40,985 bases of DNA, taken from assembly GCA_016177305.1 (NCBI GenBank), contig JACOVK010000061.1, positions 1 to 40,985 on the forward strand, given 5' to 3'. Made by a program: the position numbers and the translations under genes. This stretch comes from Parcubacteria group bacterium. Lineage in GTDB: Bacteria; Patescibacteriota; Patescibacteriia; UBA2169. This document shows positions 1 through 7,990 of the stretch, one piece after another (position 1 is the stretch's first letter; every line of letters begins with the position of its first letter). The notes under the pieces are model-generated. The model had not been told where the DNA came from. It did no database searches and saw only the letters and a program-made list of their open reading frames with translations.

Positions 1-29
1 GCTTCGGCTTTCGTCCGCCTCTTCCTCTA

Positions 30-74
30 AGATTTTTTCTTAACTCGCGAGTACGCGAGCCCAAGAAAAAATCT
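30..74. repeat. Covarying hairpin repeat, copy 1
   Basis: A 45-bp inverted repeat. The outer arms are AGATTTTTTCTT (30-41) and AAGAAAAAATCT (63-74). An AA/CCC internal loop separates them from an inner stem CTCGCG (44-49)/CGCGAG (54-59) with loop AGTA. The same element occurs at 12796-12843, with identical outer arms and internal loop but a different, still complementary inner stem (CTCCGC/GCGGAG). It lies just downstream of yggU on the minus strand. No normal T-tract follows the inner stem on either strand, so it is not a textbook intrinsic terminator. Its function is unknown. Confidence 0.75.
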
Positions 75-96
75 GTAAAAATACAAAAGAAGTATA

Positions 97-351
97 TCAA
101 ATCATGCCTTTTTGTAAAGGTATTCCGTCCGGCACTTCCAAAACTTTCTCGCGCGATGTTTCGCCCCGGACAATACGGATGCTTGACTTGGAAACGCCCC
201 ACGCGTCCGCCAAAAACGCAACCAAGGCTCTGTTGGCTTTTCCCTCAACCGGCGGCGCAGCAATGCGCACCCGCAAGATGCCGTTTTTAAGCCCGACAAT
301 TTTATTCTCTTTTGAACGGGGCGTAATTTTTATAGTGATGCGTTGCGGCAT
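97..351 (-). CDS. YggU/DUF167 family protein
   Basis: 84-residue protein of the DUF167 (YggU, UPF0235) family, a small alpha/beta fold of unknown biochemical role. The typical pattern is visible: an N-terminal strand with ITIKITPRSKENKI, the glycine-rich APPVEGKANRALVAFLA segment around residues 32-48, and the VRGETSREKVLEV strand near 60-73. The length is normal for the family. The start is an ATG at 351, just after the T-rich end of the upstream tRNA terminator, and no convincing Shine-Dalgarno is visible. The hairpin repeat at 30-74 follows the stop. Confidence 0.85.
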   Translation of the reverse strand: MPQRITIKITPRSKENKIVGLKNGILRVRIAAPPVEGKANRALVAFLADAWGVSKSSIRIVRGETSREKVLEVPDGIPLQKGMI

Positions 352-367
352 ACCATCATACTACTAC

Positions 368-407
368 AAAAAAAGAGAGGCCGCACTGTACAACATGTAG
401 TGCGGCC
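368..407 (-). terminator. Intrinsic terminator of the tRNA transcript
   Basis: The perfect 9-bp stem GGCCGCACT (379-387)/AGTGCGGCC (399-407) is followed on the minus strand, after a short CT-rich stretch, by a run of seven T (plus A368-374). It lies directly after the CCA end of the tRNA-like gene at 416 and before yggU. Confidence 0.85.
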
Positions 408-415
408 CCACAAGA

Positions 416-541
416 TGGTGGAGTCTGAGGGACTCGAACCCCCGACCGGAATCTCGCGTCTCCACGAATCAGCCAAGCGCTTGGCTTGATGCGCCGAACA
501 ACGACGTTCAATTCTGCTCTATCCGCCTGAGCTAAGACCCC
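416..541 (-). tRNA. tRNA-like gene with ~49-nt insertion in the anticodon loop
   Basis: Acceptor arms GGGGTCT/AGACTCC with A73 and an encoded CCA, D-stem GCTC/GAGC, T-arm with TTCGAGT, and a CGGTC variable loop are all intact. The anticodon stem GAATT/GATTC also pairs (one G.U). Between those halves lie 56 nt instead of 7. The extra segment can fold into two hairpins: TTGAAC/GTTCGG, and a long one containing the 16-nt palindrome AGCCAAGCGCTTGGCT (plus 471-486). None of the simple splice choices I tried gives a loop with U33, so no anticodon can be assigned. The D-loop (GGATAGAGCA) and variable loop resemble the nearby tRNA-Arg(CCT), so an Arg-family origin is a guess. At about 50 nt the insert is too short for a group I intron. 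It may be an unusual intron, a decayed tRNA or a tRNA-mimic RNA. Confidence 0.6.
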
Positions 542-677
542 AACCTATAAGGTGCGCCGCAGCCTCAATGAAGAATGCGTCAGCCTTTGAGAGGACTCAC
601 CTCTGGACGATCCAGAGGCTAATCGGGGAGTACGATGATCCGTAACCCATTGATAGCGGCGCACGTTCGGAAAGAAC
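542..677 (-). ncRNA. Highly structured spacer RNA between two tRNAs
   Basis: This 136-nt spacer in the tRNA-Gly transcript is closed by the perfect 9-bp stem GTGCGCCGC (552-560)/GCGGCGCAC (656-664). Inside, on the RNA strand, lie a second stem UCAAUG/CAUUGA, a 7-bp hairpin CCUCUGG-AUCGU-CCAGAGG, a small UGAG-UCCU-CUCA hairpin, and a possible UUAGCC/GGCUGA pairing that would create a multibranch junction. A further hairpin GUUC-UUUCC-GAAC sits next to the tRNA-Gly 3' end. No ORF explains it. I do not recognise a known RNA family. It may be a processed RNA or only a structured tRNA spacer. Confidence 0.45.
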
Positions 678-753
678 TGGAGCGGGCGACGGGAATTGAA
701 CCCGCAACCTCCGCGTTGGCAACGCGGCGCTCTACCAATTGAGCTAAACCCGC
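678..753 (-). tRNA. tRNA-Gly(GCC)
   Basis: 76-nt tRNA with D-stem GCTC/GAGC, anticodon arm CGCG-TTGCCAA-CGCG reading GCC, T-loop TTCAATT, U73 (as usual for glycine) and an encoded CCA. The acceptor has a T.G wobble and a T-C mismatch at its base. It is the first gene of a short tRNA transcript started by the promoter at 791-819. Confidence 0.93.
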
Positions 754-790
754 TCCAAAACCATTGCATTGCGAAACAACGATAAAATCC

Positions 791-819
791 AGTTTATAAA
801 AATTTCCAAACTATGTCAA
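791..819 (-). promoter_or_regulatory. Sigma70-type promoter for the tRNA-Gly transcript
   Basis: On the minus strand TTGACA (plus 814-819), a 17-nt spacer and TAAACT (plus 791-796). Predicted start near 784, about 30 nt before tRNA-Gly. Confidence 0.75.
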
Positions 820-842
820 GCTCTTGCGCAGGGGGCCCCTAT

Positions 843-2129
843 CTATTTTGAAACTTTCTCCGCCAATGTTCTAAAAATCTTCCGGCTCGCAAGCATGTTG
901 CGGACATAGTCGCGGTATTCGCGGCTCTCAAGCTCTGCCGCCAGTTCAGGCTGGGATGCATACGCCTTTTTGGCGATGGCAAGCTCGCGCGCAACCTCAT
1001 CATCGCTCACTTGCACCCTTTCTTGCTTGCCGAACTCCCGGCCCACTAGGCTGATTTTAACGCGGTGCCCGGCTTTGGGGCGGAATTCTTTTTCCAGGTC
1101 CTCTTTTGACTTTTTGATGCTCTCAAGATAATCCCCAAACTTCATGCCCTGGCGAATAACATTCTGCTCAAGCTCAGCGAGCATCTTCCGGGCCTCGCGC
1201 GCAATGAGCTGATCCGGAATCTCGCCAAACTCCGACCGCTTGACCAGCTCGTCCATGGCCGCCATTTCAAAGCGCTCCCGCTCTTCGCGTTCTTTTTCGT
1301 ACTGCAGGCTCCGGCGGATCTGCTCGCGCAAATCTTCCGCAGTCTGGCTGTGGCCAAGCTCTTGTGCGAACGCATCGTCCATTTCGGGTACGGTGCGCTC
1401 AAATACTTGTTTGACGGAAACGCTAAACTGCGCGGGCTTGCCGGCCAATGACTTTGCGTAGTACTGCTCCGGAAATTTCAGTTCAAACTCTTTTTTGCCG
1501 CCCGCTTTCAAACCAATAATTTGCTCTTCAAAGCCCGGAATAAACCTGCCTTCACCGAGCGTCAATGGAAAATCTTTAGCGGCGCCGTGCTCAATCACCA
1601 CGCCGTCCCGTTTGACCTCCAAATCCAGAATGACTTTGTCGCCCTGTTTTGCCGGACGGCCGACTGCCGCCTCTGTGGCATGCATTTCCCGGATGGTTTG
1701 GACGGCCTTTGCAACATCCGCCTCCGTGGCGGCTGCGTCTTTCTTTTGAACCTTGATCTTGGAAACATCCCCGAGTACAACCGAAGGGAGCAGTACCATG
1801 ACCGCCTTGTAGGAAACGCCGAACGGCGGCACCATTTTGGTGATGCTGATGTCCGGGTTTCCAGCAACCTCAATGCCGCGCTCGCGGATCGCGCTCTCAA
1901 GCGTTCTGCCCACGATTGCCTGGAGCGCTCCTTCATAAATCTTGGCTTCCCCGCCCACGTGGCGGCTCAAGATATCGTACGGAGCCGCGCCTTTTCTAAA
2001 TCCCGGAACCTCAATGTGCCCCGCGAGGCGCTTGGCCGCAGCCTGTAAATCCCGCTCAATATCAGCGCGCGCGAGCTCAACCGCAAGCTCCAAAACAGCC
2101 GGGTTTGGTTTGTTCTCGGTAATCTGCAT
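843..2129 (-). CDS. tig: Trigger factor, ribosome-associated chaperone
   Basis: 428-residue trigger factor, a peptidyl-prolyl isomerase and chaperone that binds the ribosome exit and shields nascent chains. The N-terminal ribosome-binding domain carries the signature PGFRKGAAPYDIL (around residues 44-56). A central FKBP-like domain follows (GDKVILDLEVKRDG to the PAQFSVSVKQV strand), then the helical C-terminal chaperone domain with the usual charged helices. The start is the ATG at 2129. A longer reading frame to 2201 would overlap plsC and adds residues that look unrelated to the family. Last gene of nusA-hppA-plsC-tig, 16 bp after plsC. Confidence 0.95.
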   Translation of the reverse strand: MQITENKPNPAVLELAVELARADIERDLQAAAKRLAGHIEVPGFRKGAAPYDILSRHVGGEAKIYEGALQAIVGRTLESAIRERGIEVAGNPDISITKMVPPFGVSYKAVMVLLPSVVLGDVSKIKVQKKDAAATEADVAKAVQTIREMHATEAAVGRPAKQGDKVILDLEVKRDGVVIEHGAAKDFPLTLGEGRFIPGFEEQIIGLKAGGKKEFELKFPEQYYAKSLAGKPAQFSVSVKQVFERTVPEMDDAFAQELGHSQTAEDLREQIRRSLQYEKEREERERFEMAAMDELVKRSEFGEIPDQLIAREARKMLAELEQNVIRQGMKFGDYLESIKKSKEDLEKEFRPKAGHRVKISLVGREFGKQERVQVSDDEVARELAIAKKAYASQPELAAELESREYRDYVRNMLASRKIFRTLAEKVSK

Positions 2130-2145
2130 GAAACGTAAATCTACC

Positions 2146-2811
2146 TTACGCTGCGCATTCGTGCAAGCGGGGACGCTTTGCGCACAGCTTGCCAATCTCA
2201 ACCATAATACGGTCCGTTACCTCATACAAAAGCTCGCGGGTCACCGGGGTGCTTCGGTAGCCCGCAAGGTTAATCGGCTTGCCGAATGCTATTGCAGCCG
2301 TATTGCGCTTAAAAAGAAACTCACGAATGGCATCCGCAGCGCTGGTGATGTGCGGCCCCTGGTACCCGACCGGAATAACCGGCGCGCCCGTCGCGAGCGC
2401 AAGCCGCGCAACCCCCGTCTTTCCCAGGGCGAGCGAACGCGGATCCGCATTGCGCGTCCCTTCCGGATACAGGGCAACCGCCTCATTGCGCGCGAGCGCA
2501 GCCGCTGCCTGCTTTAAAACTTTTGCCGGAGCGCGCCAGTCAATAAGCAGCGTGGCGAACCAGTTGCGCAGGGGCTTGGTCCACCAGGGACCCCACCAGT
2601 AATCGTCACGCGCCACAAACCAAACCGGCACCCGGTTTTGCAGGTAGGAAAGCGTTCCTAAGAGCCACTGGTCCGGAATGCTTACGTGGTTGCTGGCGAA
2701 GATGAAGGGCCCTTGGGCGGGAATGTTGCCAAGCCCTTCGGCTTTCCGGAGAAACGCGAAGTATGTAAACCGGAACAGTGGCCGCAGAATGGGGTACAGC
2801 GTGCGCGGCAT
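2146..2811 (-). CDS. plsC: 1-acyl-sn-glycerol-3-phosphate acyltransferase (PlsC family)
   Basis: Acyltransferase of the PlsC/LPLAT family, which puts an acyl chain on lysophosphatidic acid at the membrane to make phosphatidic acid. The catalytic HX4D motif is visible as NHVSIPDQ near residues 40-47. The EGTRN substrate-phosphate motif and a PVIPVGYQG block follow in normal order. About 221 residues, typical length. The hppA stop TAA is followed directly by GTG GCT ATG, so translation may begin at GTG 2817 or ATG 2811; I prefer the ATG. Many CPR bacteria lack full lipid synthesis, so a salvage role from imported lysolipids is possible (inference). Confidence 0.9.
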   Translation of the reverse strand: MPRTLYPILRPLFRFTYFAFLRKAEGLGNIPAQGPFIFASNHVSIPDQWLLGTLSYLQNRVPVWFVARDDYWWGPWWTKPLRNWFATLLIDWRAPAKVLKQAAAALARNEAVALYPEGTRNADPRSLALGKTGVARLALATGAPVIPVGYQGPHITSAADAIREFLFKRNTAAIAFGKPINLAGYRSTPVTRELLYEVTDRIMVEIGKLCAKRPRLHECAA

Positions 2812-2817
2812 AGCCAC

Positions 2818-4812
2818 TTAGACTAAAAAGCTCACCATCAAAAGCGCAACAATGTTAATCACTTTGATCATGGGGTTGATGGCCGGGCCTGCGGTGTCTT
2901 TGTACGGATCGCCGACCGTATCCCCGGTCACGCTTGCCGCGTGCGCCTCGCTTCCCTTGCCCCCGTGCCCGCCTGCTTCAATCAATTTTTTGGCGTTGTC
3001 CCAAGCTCCGCCGCCGGTGGTCATGGAAATGGCCACGAACAATCCCGTAACAATGGATCCGACAAGCATGCCCCCCAGGGCAACGGGCCCCAAAAGCCAT
3101 GCAACGACAATGGGCGAAAGCACGGGAATGAGCGCGGGCACGAACATTTGGCGCAAGGCATCCTTGGTGACGATGTCAACGCACGTGCCGTAATCCGGCT
3201 TAGCGCGCCCCTCCATAAGCCCGGGGATCTCCCGAAACTGCCGGCGCACCTCTTCCACCACCTTGCCCGCGGTTTTTGACACTGCTTCCATCACGAGCGC
3301 GCCGAAATAGTAGGGCAAGAGGCCCCCAACAAAAAGCCCGATGATCACGAGCGGATCCGAGAGCCGGAATAAAAGCTCGCGCCCGTGCAAAACAAATTCC
3401 TGGGAGTACGAAGCGAAGAGCACCAGCGCGGCCAATCCCGCGCTTCCGATGGCATAGCCTTTGGTGACCGCCTTGGTGGTGTTGCCCACGCTATCCAGCT
3501 TGTCCGTAACCTCGCGGACCTCTTTGGAAAGCCCCGCCATCTCCGCAATGCCGCCCGCATTATCCGTGATTGGGCCGAACGCGTCTATGGCAACGATTAT
3601 GCCGGCAAGCGAGAGCATGGAAACCGCGGCAACCGCGATGCCATAGAGTTCGGCAAGCCCGTACGATCCCCAGATTCCGAGGGCAATGACAATCACCGGC
3701 AGCGCGGTTGCGCGCATGGAAAGCGCGAGCCCGGCAATGATGTTCGGGCCGTGCCCTTTGGTGGATGCTTCGGCGATTGTTTTAACGGGCTGGTATCTGT
3801 CGGACGTGTAGTACTCGGTGATGATAACCAACAGCGCAGTCACGCCAAGCCCCACGAGAGAAGCGTAAAACAAGTTCAACGGAAGGTAGTGGCCGTTTCC
3901 GTCCATGAGCGCGAGTGTGGCGTAGTAAAACCCGATTGCCGCGAGCGAGCCCGATGCAACCAGTCCCTTGTAGAGCGCGGCCATGATGTTCTCTTTGCGC
4001 CCGAGGCGCACAAAGGCGAGGCCGATGACGGACGCCACAATGGAGATGCCGCCCAAGACGAGCGGGTACAGAACCGCGTTTTCAAAATCGCCGAACACCA
4101 GCGTCCCTAAAAGCATGCTCGCCACCGCGGTGACCGCGTACGTCTCAAAGAGGTCGGCCGCCATGCCCGCGGTGTCCCCCACGTTGTCTCCTACGTTGTC
4201 CGCAATCACGGCCGGGTTGCGCGGATCATCTTCGGGAATGTTCTTTTCCACCTTGCCGACCAGGTCAGCGCCGACATCCGCGGCCTTGGTGTAGATGCCG
4301 CCGCCCAGGCGCGCGAAAATAGAGATCAAGCTTCCTCCGAATCCCAAGCCGATGAGGGCGTTCACATCATGCGTGATTGCGTAGAACCCGGCAACACCGA
4401 GCAAGCCCAGGCCAACCACTAAAAATCCGGTGACGGCGCCGCCGCGCACCGCAACGGCCATTGCTTTTGAGAGGCCCCGGCTCGCCGCATGCGCCACGCG
4501 CACGTTCGCGCGCACCGCAACATTCATGCCTACGTACCCGGCAATTGAGGAAAGGGCTGCGCCGGTCAGAAAACCCCATGCTATGCTCCAGGAAAGTCCG
4601 AACCCAAGCGCAAAAAACACAAAAAATGCCACGACCGAAATGGTTCGGTACTGGCGGTTGAGGTATGCCTTGGAACCTTTTTGGATTGCCTCGGCGATTT
4701 GGCGCATTTTTTCATCGCCGGCTTTGCGGCCCAGCACCCAGGCCGCGAGAATCACGCCCGCGACAATGGCGAGCACGGAAGCTCCCAATGAGAAGAGAAG
4801 GTACGTAGACAT
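2818..4812 (-). CDS. hppA: Membrane proton-translocating pyrophosphatase, K+-independent type
   Basis: 664-residue membrane pyrophosphatase with many transmembrane helices, coupling PPi hydrolysis to cation export. The substrate-site motif DVGADLVGKVE and the DNVGDNVGD block are intact. A second acidic motif, GDTVGDPYKDTAGPAINP, sits near the C-terminus. The segment GNTTKAVTKGYAIGSAG has Lys where K+-dependent enzymes have Ala, which by family knowledge marks a K+-independent, H+-pumping enzyme. It would energise the membrane in a cell that may lack a respiratory chain (inference). It sits 16 bp after nusA, which probably supplies its promoter. Confidence 0.96.
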   Translation of the reverse strand: MSTYLLFSLGASVLAIVAGVILAAWVLGRKAGDEKMRQIAEAIQKGSKAYLNRQYRTISVVAFFVFFALGFGLSWSIAWGFLTGAALSSIAGYVGMNVAVRANVRVAHAASRGLSKAMAVAVRGGAVTGFLVVGLGLLGVAGFYAITHDVNALIGLGFGGSLISIFARLGGGIYTKAADVGADLVGKVEKNIPEDDPRNPAVIADNVGDNVGDTAGMAADLFETYAVTAVASMLLGTLVFGDFENAVLYPLVLGGISIVASVIGLAFVRLGRKENIMAALYKGLVASGSLAAIGFYYATLALMDGNGHYLPLNLFYASLVGLGVTALLVIITEYYTSDRYQPVKTIAEASTKGHGPNIIAGLALSMRATALPVIVIALGIWGSYGLAELYGIAVAAVSMLSLAGIIVAIDAFGPITDNAGGIAEMAGLSKEVREVTDKLDSVGNTTKAVTKGYAIGSAGLAALVLFASYSQEFVLHGRELLFRLSDPLVIIGLFVGGLLPYYFGALVMEAVSKTAGKVVEEVRRQFREIPGLMEGRAKPDYGTCVDIVTKDALRQMFVPALIPVLSPIVVAWLLGPVALGGMLVGSIVTGLFVAISMTTGGGAWDNAKKLIEAGGHGGKGSEAHAASVTGDTVGDPYKDTAGPAINPMIKVINIVALLMVSFLV

Positions 4813-4828
4813 AGTAAATACCCGTTAA

Positions 4829-6115
4829 TTATGTATCTGACTTTGGCGCATCCTCCGCAACTTCAGCGGAGGAGGAATCCCCCTGGGCCGCCGCTTCGGC
4901 AACGCTCGCGCCCGAAACAGGCGCAGGCTTGATATCAATCTTCCAGCCCGTCAAGCTTGAGGCTAGGCGCACGTTCTGGCCCTGCTTGCCGATTGCCAGG
5001 GAGAACTGGTCGTCCGCGACAAACGCTTCCGCGGTCCGGCTTTCCTCGTGCAGCGCCACGTCCACCACCTTTGCCGGAGAAAGCGCGTTCTTGATGAACG
5101 CAACGTCTTCGCCTTCCCAGGCAATGATGTCAATCTTCTCGCCCCCAAGCTCGTTGATGATGAACTGCACGCGCGTGCCGCGCTGGCCCACGCACGAACC
5201 CACCGGATCCACGTTGTCTGCTTCAGTCGCAACCGCTATCTTGGAGCGCGATCCCGGCTCGCGGGCGATTGATTTAATGAGCACCACGTTGTCCGTGATT
5301 TCCGGAACCTCCATTTCAAACAGTTTGCGCACGAGCTCCCGGCTTGAGCGCGAGACGATCACCTCTGGCCCGCGGCTTGAGGTTGCGACTGATTTGATGA
5401 AGAACCGCAATTGGGAGCCGGGCGAGTAGTGCTCGCTGCGCACCTGCTCTTGGGGCGGCATGATTGCGGTTGCCTGGCCGATGTCAACCAGCACGTTGCC
5501 CGCCTCCATGCGCTGGATGGTGCCGTTGATGAGGCTTCCCTCTTTGTCTTTGTACTCGTTGAACACCACCTCGCGCTCTGCCTCGCGCAAACGCTGGATA
5601 ATCACCTGCTTCGCGGTCTGCGCGGCCATGCGCCCGAACTCTCCGGGAACCGAAAGCTCCTGCACCAGCTCTTCGCCGAGCTCCGCATCCGGCTTGATCT
5701 CTCGGGCCGCGGTAACCATAATCTGGGTTTTCGGGTTGAACCGATCTTCGTCTTCCTCCGCTCCCTCGGCCGCTCCCTCGGCGGCCTTCGCTTCTGCGCT
5801 GGCTTCTTTCGGTTCCTCGGCTTTTGGCTCGGCAGCGCCCGCTCCGGCCTGCTTCTCCTCCGGAGCCTCGGGCGCCTCTCCAACCACGTTGCCCTCCTCA
5901 TCCAGCTCCTGGTCCGCTACCACGGTTTTAATGTCGTACACCTTCATGGCCATGGTTTCCGGATTAAAATCAACCTTCAGGTTCTGCATGCGGTTCCCGA
6001 AATCCTTGCGGTACGCGGCCGCAAGAGCCTGCTCAATGGTAGAAAGCACGCTTTCAACGGAAATGTGCTTTTCGTCGCAGATTGCTTTGATTGCTTGCAG
6101 TACTTCTTTTGACAT
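4829..6115 (-). CDS. nusA: Transcription elongation/termination factor NusA
   Basis: 428-residue NusA, which binds RNA polymerase and RNA to control pausing, termination and antitermination. The order is N-terminal domain, S1 domain (GSLINGTIQRMEAGNVLVDIG), KH1, and KH2 (VDPVGSCVGQRGTRVQFII), ending with a KH-type IGKQGQNVRLAS segment. Unusually, residues about 72-126 inside the N-terminal domain are an Ala/Glu/Pro/Lys-rich low-complexity insertion, and the last ~30 residues are Ala/Ser-rich. The usual C-terminal acidic repeats are absent. First gene of the nusA-hppA-plsC-tig operon. No Shine-Dalgarno is obvious. Confidence 0.95.
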   Translation of the reverse strand: MSKEVLQAIKAICDEKHISVESVLSTIEQALAAAYRKDFGNRMQNLKVDFNPETMAMKVYDIKTVVADQELDEEGNVVGEAPEAPEEKQAGAGAAEPKAEEPKEASAEAKAAEGAAEGAEEDEDRFNPKTQIMVTAAREIKPDAELGEELVQELSVPGEFGRMAAQTAKQVIIQRLREAEREVVFNEYKDKEGSLINGTIQRMEAGNVLVDIGQATAIMPPQEQVRSEHYSPGSQLRFFIKSVATSSRGPEVIVSRSSRELVRKLFEMEVPEITDNVVLIKSIAREPGSRSKIAVATEADNVDPVGSCVGQRGTRVQFIINELGGEKIDIIAWEGEDVAFIKNALSPAKVVDVALHEESRTAEAFVADDQFSLAIGKQGQNVRLASSLTGWKIDIKPAPVSGASVAEAAAQGDSSSAEVAEDAPKSDT

Positions 6116-6140
6116 AATGGATTGTTCTTACAAAAAATAG

Positions 6141-6199
6141 CTAGTCTACAATCGTAAACTAGCCTATATACATGATAGCACGCCTGGCAATATTGGCAA
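6141..6199 (-). promoter_or_regulatory. nusA promoter and leader hairpin
   Basis: On the minus strand TTGCCA (plus 6194-6199), a 16-nt spacer and TATCAT (plus 6172-6177), giving a start near 6165. The leader then contains a hairpin CTAGT-C-TAC/GTA-A-ACTAG (6141-6162) about 25 nt before the ATG. Confidence 0.5.
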
Positions 6200-6223
6200 G
6201 CTTTCACCAAGATTTCACAACTT

Positions 6224-6253
6224 AAAAAGCCCTGCTGCGCAACAGGGCTTTTT
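6224..6253 (-). terminator. Intrinsic terminator after the Ig-like surface protein
   Basis: The perfect stem AAAAAGCCCTG (6224-6234)/CAGGGCTTTTT (6243-6253) has an 8-nt loop. Its symmetrical A and T tracts would work in either direction. It separates the 6257-7942 gene from nusA. Confidence 0.9.
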
Positions 6254-6256
6254 CAG

Positions 6257-7942
6257 TTAAAACATGGGCGGAGGGGGCGGGGGCAAATCGTCCGGCCCGT
6301 CAAACCCGGACCACGGCTCAGAGTGGGGAGGCTTATCCTTGGACTCGGTATTTTCTTTCCTCTTTTTCTCTCCCCCAAGGGGCTCTGCGCCATACGGCGG
6401 GCGCACCGAATCCGTGTGCGGCGCATCCCCGGGCAGCCGGGAGGTTCCGGAGGGCTCTGCGCCGGAGGCGCCCTCGTCTTCTTCCCGGAAAATGTTCACC
6501 ACGCGCTCTCCGAGCTGGGCGCGCTTTTCCTGGATGTACCACACCAGAATGGAAAGCAGAAGAAATACGAGAATGACAATGCCGATGACGAGCGACGTGT
6601 TGAGCGTGAATTTCTGGGGCGCCTCGTCCGGCAACCGGACCACGGCTCCGGGAGCCAGTTCCACAACCCCGTCATCCGGCGACTCGGCAGCCTCGTTGTC
6701 CGCAACAGCAACCCTATCCTGCTCCGTGGATTCGCCTAGCACGGCATCGTCGTCCGCCACTACCCGGCCCTCGGGTTCTGTTGCAACTTTTTCGGGCAGC
6801 GCATCCGGCACCACCGGCTCTTCGGGCAAAGCCAGCTCATCTTTGACGGTCAAGGGCTTTGGCGCCTCTGGCGCGGAAACCGAAATCGGGGGAACTTGCT
6901 CTGCCTTAGGTTCTTCGCGATCAACGGGAGCAGGAGCTTCGCCCGGCGCCGCAACCGCCGCCTCGGCCGCTTCCCCGACCTGCCAGAAGATTGGAGCTGA
7001 ATTATTGGAAAGCTTTCCGCGGTCAGATGCGTACGCCTCAATAACGTGCCTGCCCAAGGTGAGGGCGGTGCGGGGCTGCCACGCGAAGCTGATAGCGCCG
7101 GATGGATCCTGGCCGAGTGGAATGCTCTGTGCCAGCTTGCCGTCAATCACGATTGAAACGACAAAACTGTTCTTTGCAAGACCAGCGACAAACGGCCGCT
7201 CAATGCCGGAATCCGCATTTACCACGGGCCTCGCCAGCACCGGCGCCGGTGTCCGCGGAAGAACGGCAATATCCACGGAATTGGAAGCAAAGCTCTCTTT
7301 TCCGCGCGAATCGCGGGCAACGGCCATAATCGTGTGCGCTCCGAGTGAAAGGCCTTTAAGTTCAACGCCAAAGCTTGCGGTACCCGAAGCATGGTTGCGA
7401 ACCTTGGCGCGGGCGTGCTCTGCGCCATCAACCAAAATCCTGACCAATGAACCATTCCGCGCGACACCCCCCGCCCAGACCCGGTCCTGCCCAAGCTTGG
7501 CTTGGGTTTGGGGGACCAGAAGCGTTGGAGCTGGGTTCGGAATGATGGTGATGAGCGTTACCAGGCTCTTTTCGGAAAGCTCGCCCGTCTCTGCGGCGCG
7601 CGCCTGAAGCTGGATGGCGTGCCCGCCGGATCCGAGCGGCAAAAACGGAGCGTACGCAAACCGGCCGTCCTTGACCTTGGCCGTGCCATTGAGCGCGTTG
7701 TCAATAAACACCAGGACTTCGCTTGAGCCGGAAGCCCTGCCGGAGATTGGGGGCATAGGCGAATCAAACTGTTGCGCCTGTACCGGAGTTGAAAGCACTG
7801 GGGCTTCCGCCGCAAAAACGCTCGGTGCGCCAAGCAGCGCAAAAACCGCGCTCCACGCAATTCCGAGCACTGACGCAGTTACAGTATATTTTACGCTTTG
7901 CAGAAAAGAGCGGCTTACAAGCGTTTGCGGTGCAATGGCCAT
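6257..7942 (-). CDS. Signal-peptide Ig-like-repeat membrane protein with polyproline tail
   Basis: 561 residues, not a named family. The N-terminus has a signal sequence (hydrophobic stretch around 20-38 ending FAAEAP). Three Ig-like beta repeats follow (about 45-135, 140-230 and 235-325), each with the VLVFIDN/VRILVDG/VSIVIDG strand typical of bacterial extracellular Ig folds. Next comes a Pro/Glu/Asp-rich linker (about 325-440), one transmembrane helix (SLVIGIVILVFLLLSILVWY), and a charged cytoplasmic tail ending in a run of six prolines. It is probably a cell-surface or adhesin-like protein anchored in the membrane. Translation of the proline run should need EF-P. It has its own leader (see 7991-8065) and terminator. 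Confidence 0.75.
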   Translation of the reverse strand: MAIAPQTLVSRSFLQSVKYTVTASVLGIAWSAVFALLGAPSVFAAEAPVLSTPVQAQQFDSPMPPISGRASGSSEVLVFIDNALNGTAKVKDGRFAYAPFLPLGSGGHAIQLQARAAETGELSEKSLVTLITIIPNPAPTLLVPQTQAKLGQDRVWAGGVARNGSLVRILVDGAEHARAKVRNHASGTASFGVELKGLSLGAHTIMAVARDSRGKESFASNSVDIAVLPRTPAPVLARPVVNADSGIERPFVAGLAKNSFVVSIVIDGKLAQSIPLGQDPSGAISFAWQPRTALTLGRHVIEAYASDRGKLSNNSAPIFWQVGEAAEAAVAAPGEAPAPVDREEPKAEQVPPISVSAPEAPKPLTVKDELALPEEPVVPDALPEKVATEPEGRVVADDDAVLGESTEQDRVAVADNEAAESPDDGVVELAPGAVVRLPDEAPQKFTLNTSLVIGIVILVFLLLSILVWYIQEKRAQLGERVVNIFREEDEGASGAEPSGTSRLPGDAPHTDSVRPPYGAEPLGGEKKRKENTESKDKPPHSEPWSGFDGPDDLPPPPPPMF

Positions 7943-7990
7943 AGTAAGGTAACCCTTTCCTCCTTTAGGATTTTAGTCTTATGCAGAAAA

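Noticed and set aside
30..74. Ordinary intrinsic terminator for yggU
   Set aside because: The T-run lies in the 5' outer arm, not after the GC stem, on both strands, and the element recurs with covariation between tRNAs.
416..541. Group I intron in the tRNA anticodon loop
   Set aside because: The extra segment is only about 49 nt and cannot hold a group I core (over ~200 nt).
545..769. 74-aa minus-strand ORF
   Set aside because: It runs through tRNA-Gly and the folded spacer; its sequence is a translation of tRNA bases.
2130..2201. N-terminal extension of trigger factor
   Set aside because: It overlaps plsC, and the family begins at MQITE.
3385..4110. Long plus-strand ORFs opposite hppA and in similar places (5411, 11045, 29933, 33485)
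   Set aside because: They lie antisense to well-supported genes, with odd composition. They are by-products of the strand's GC-rich codon pattern.
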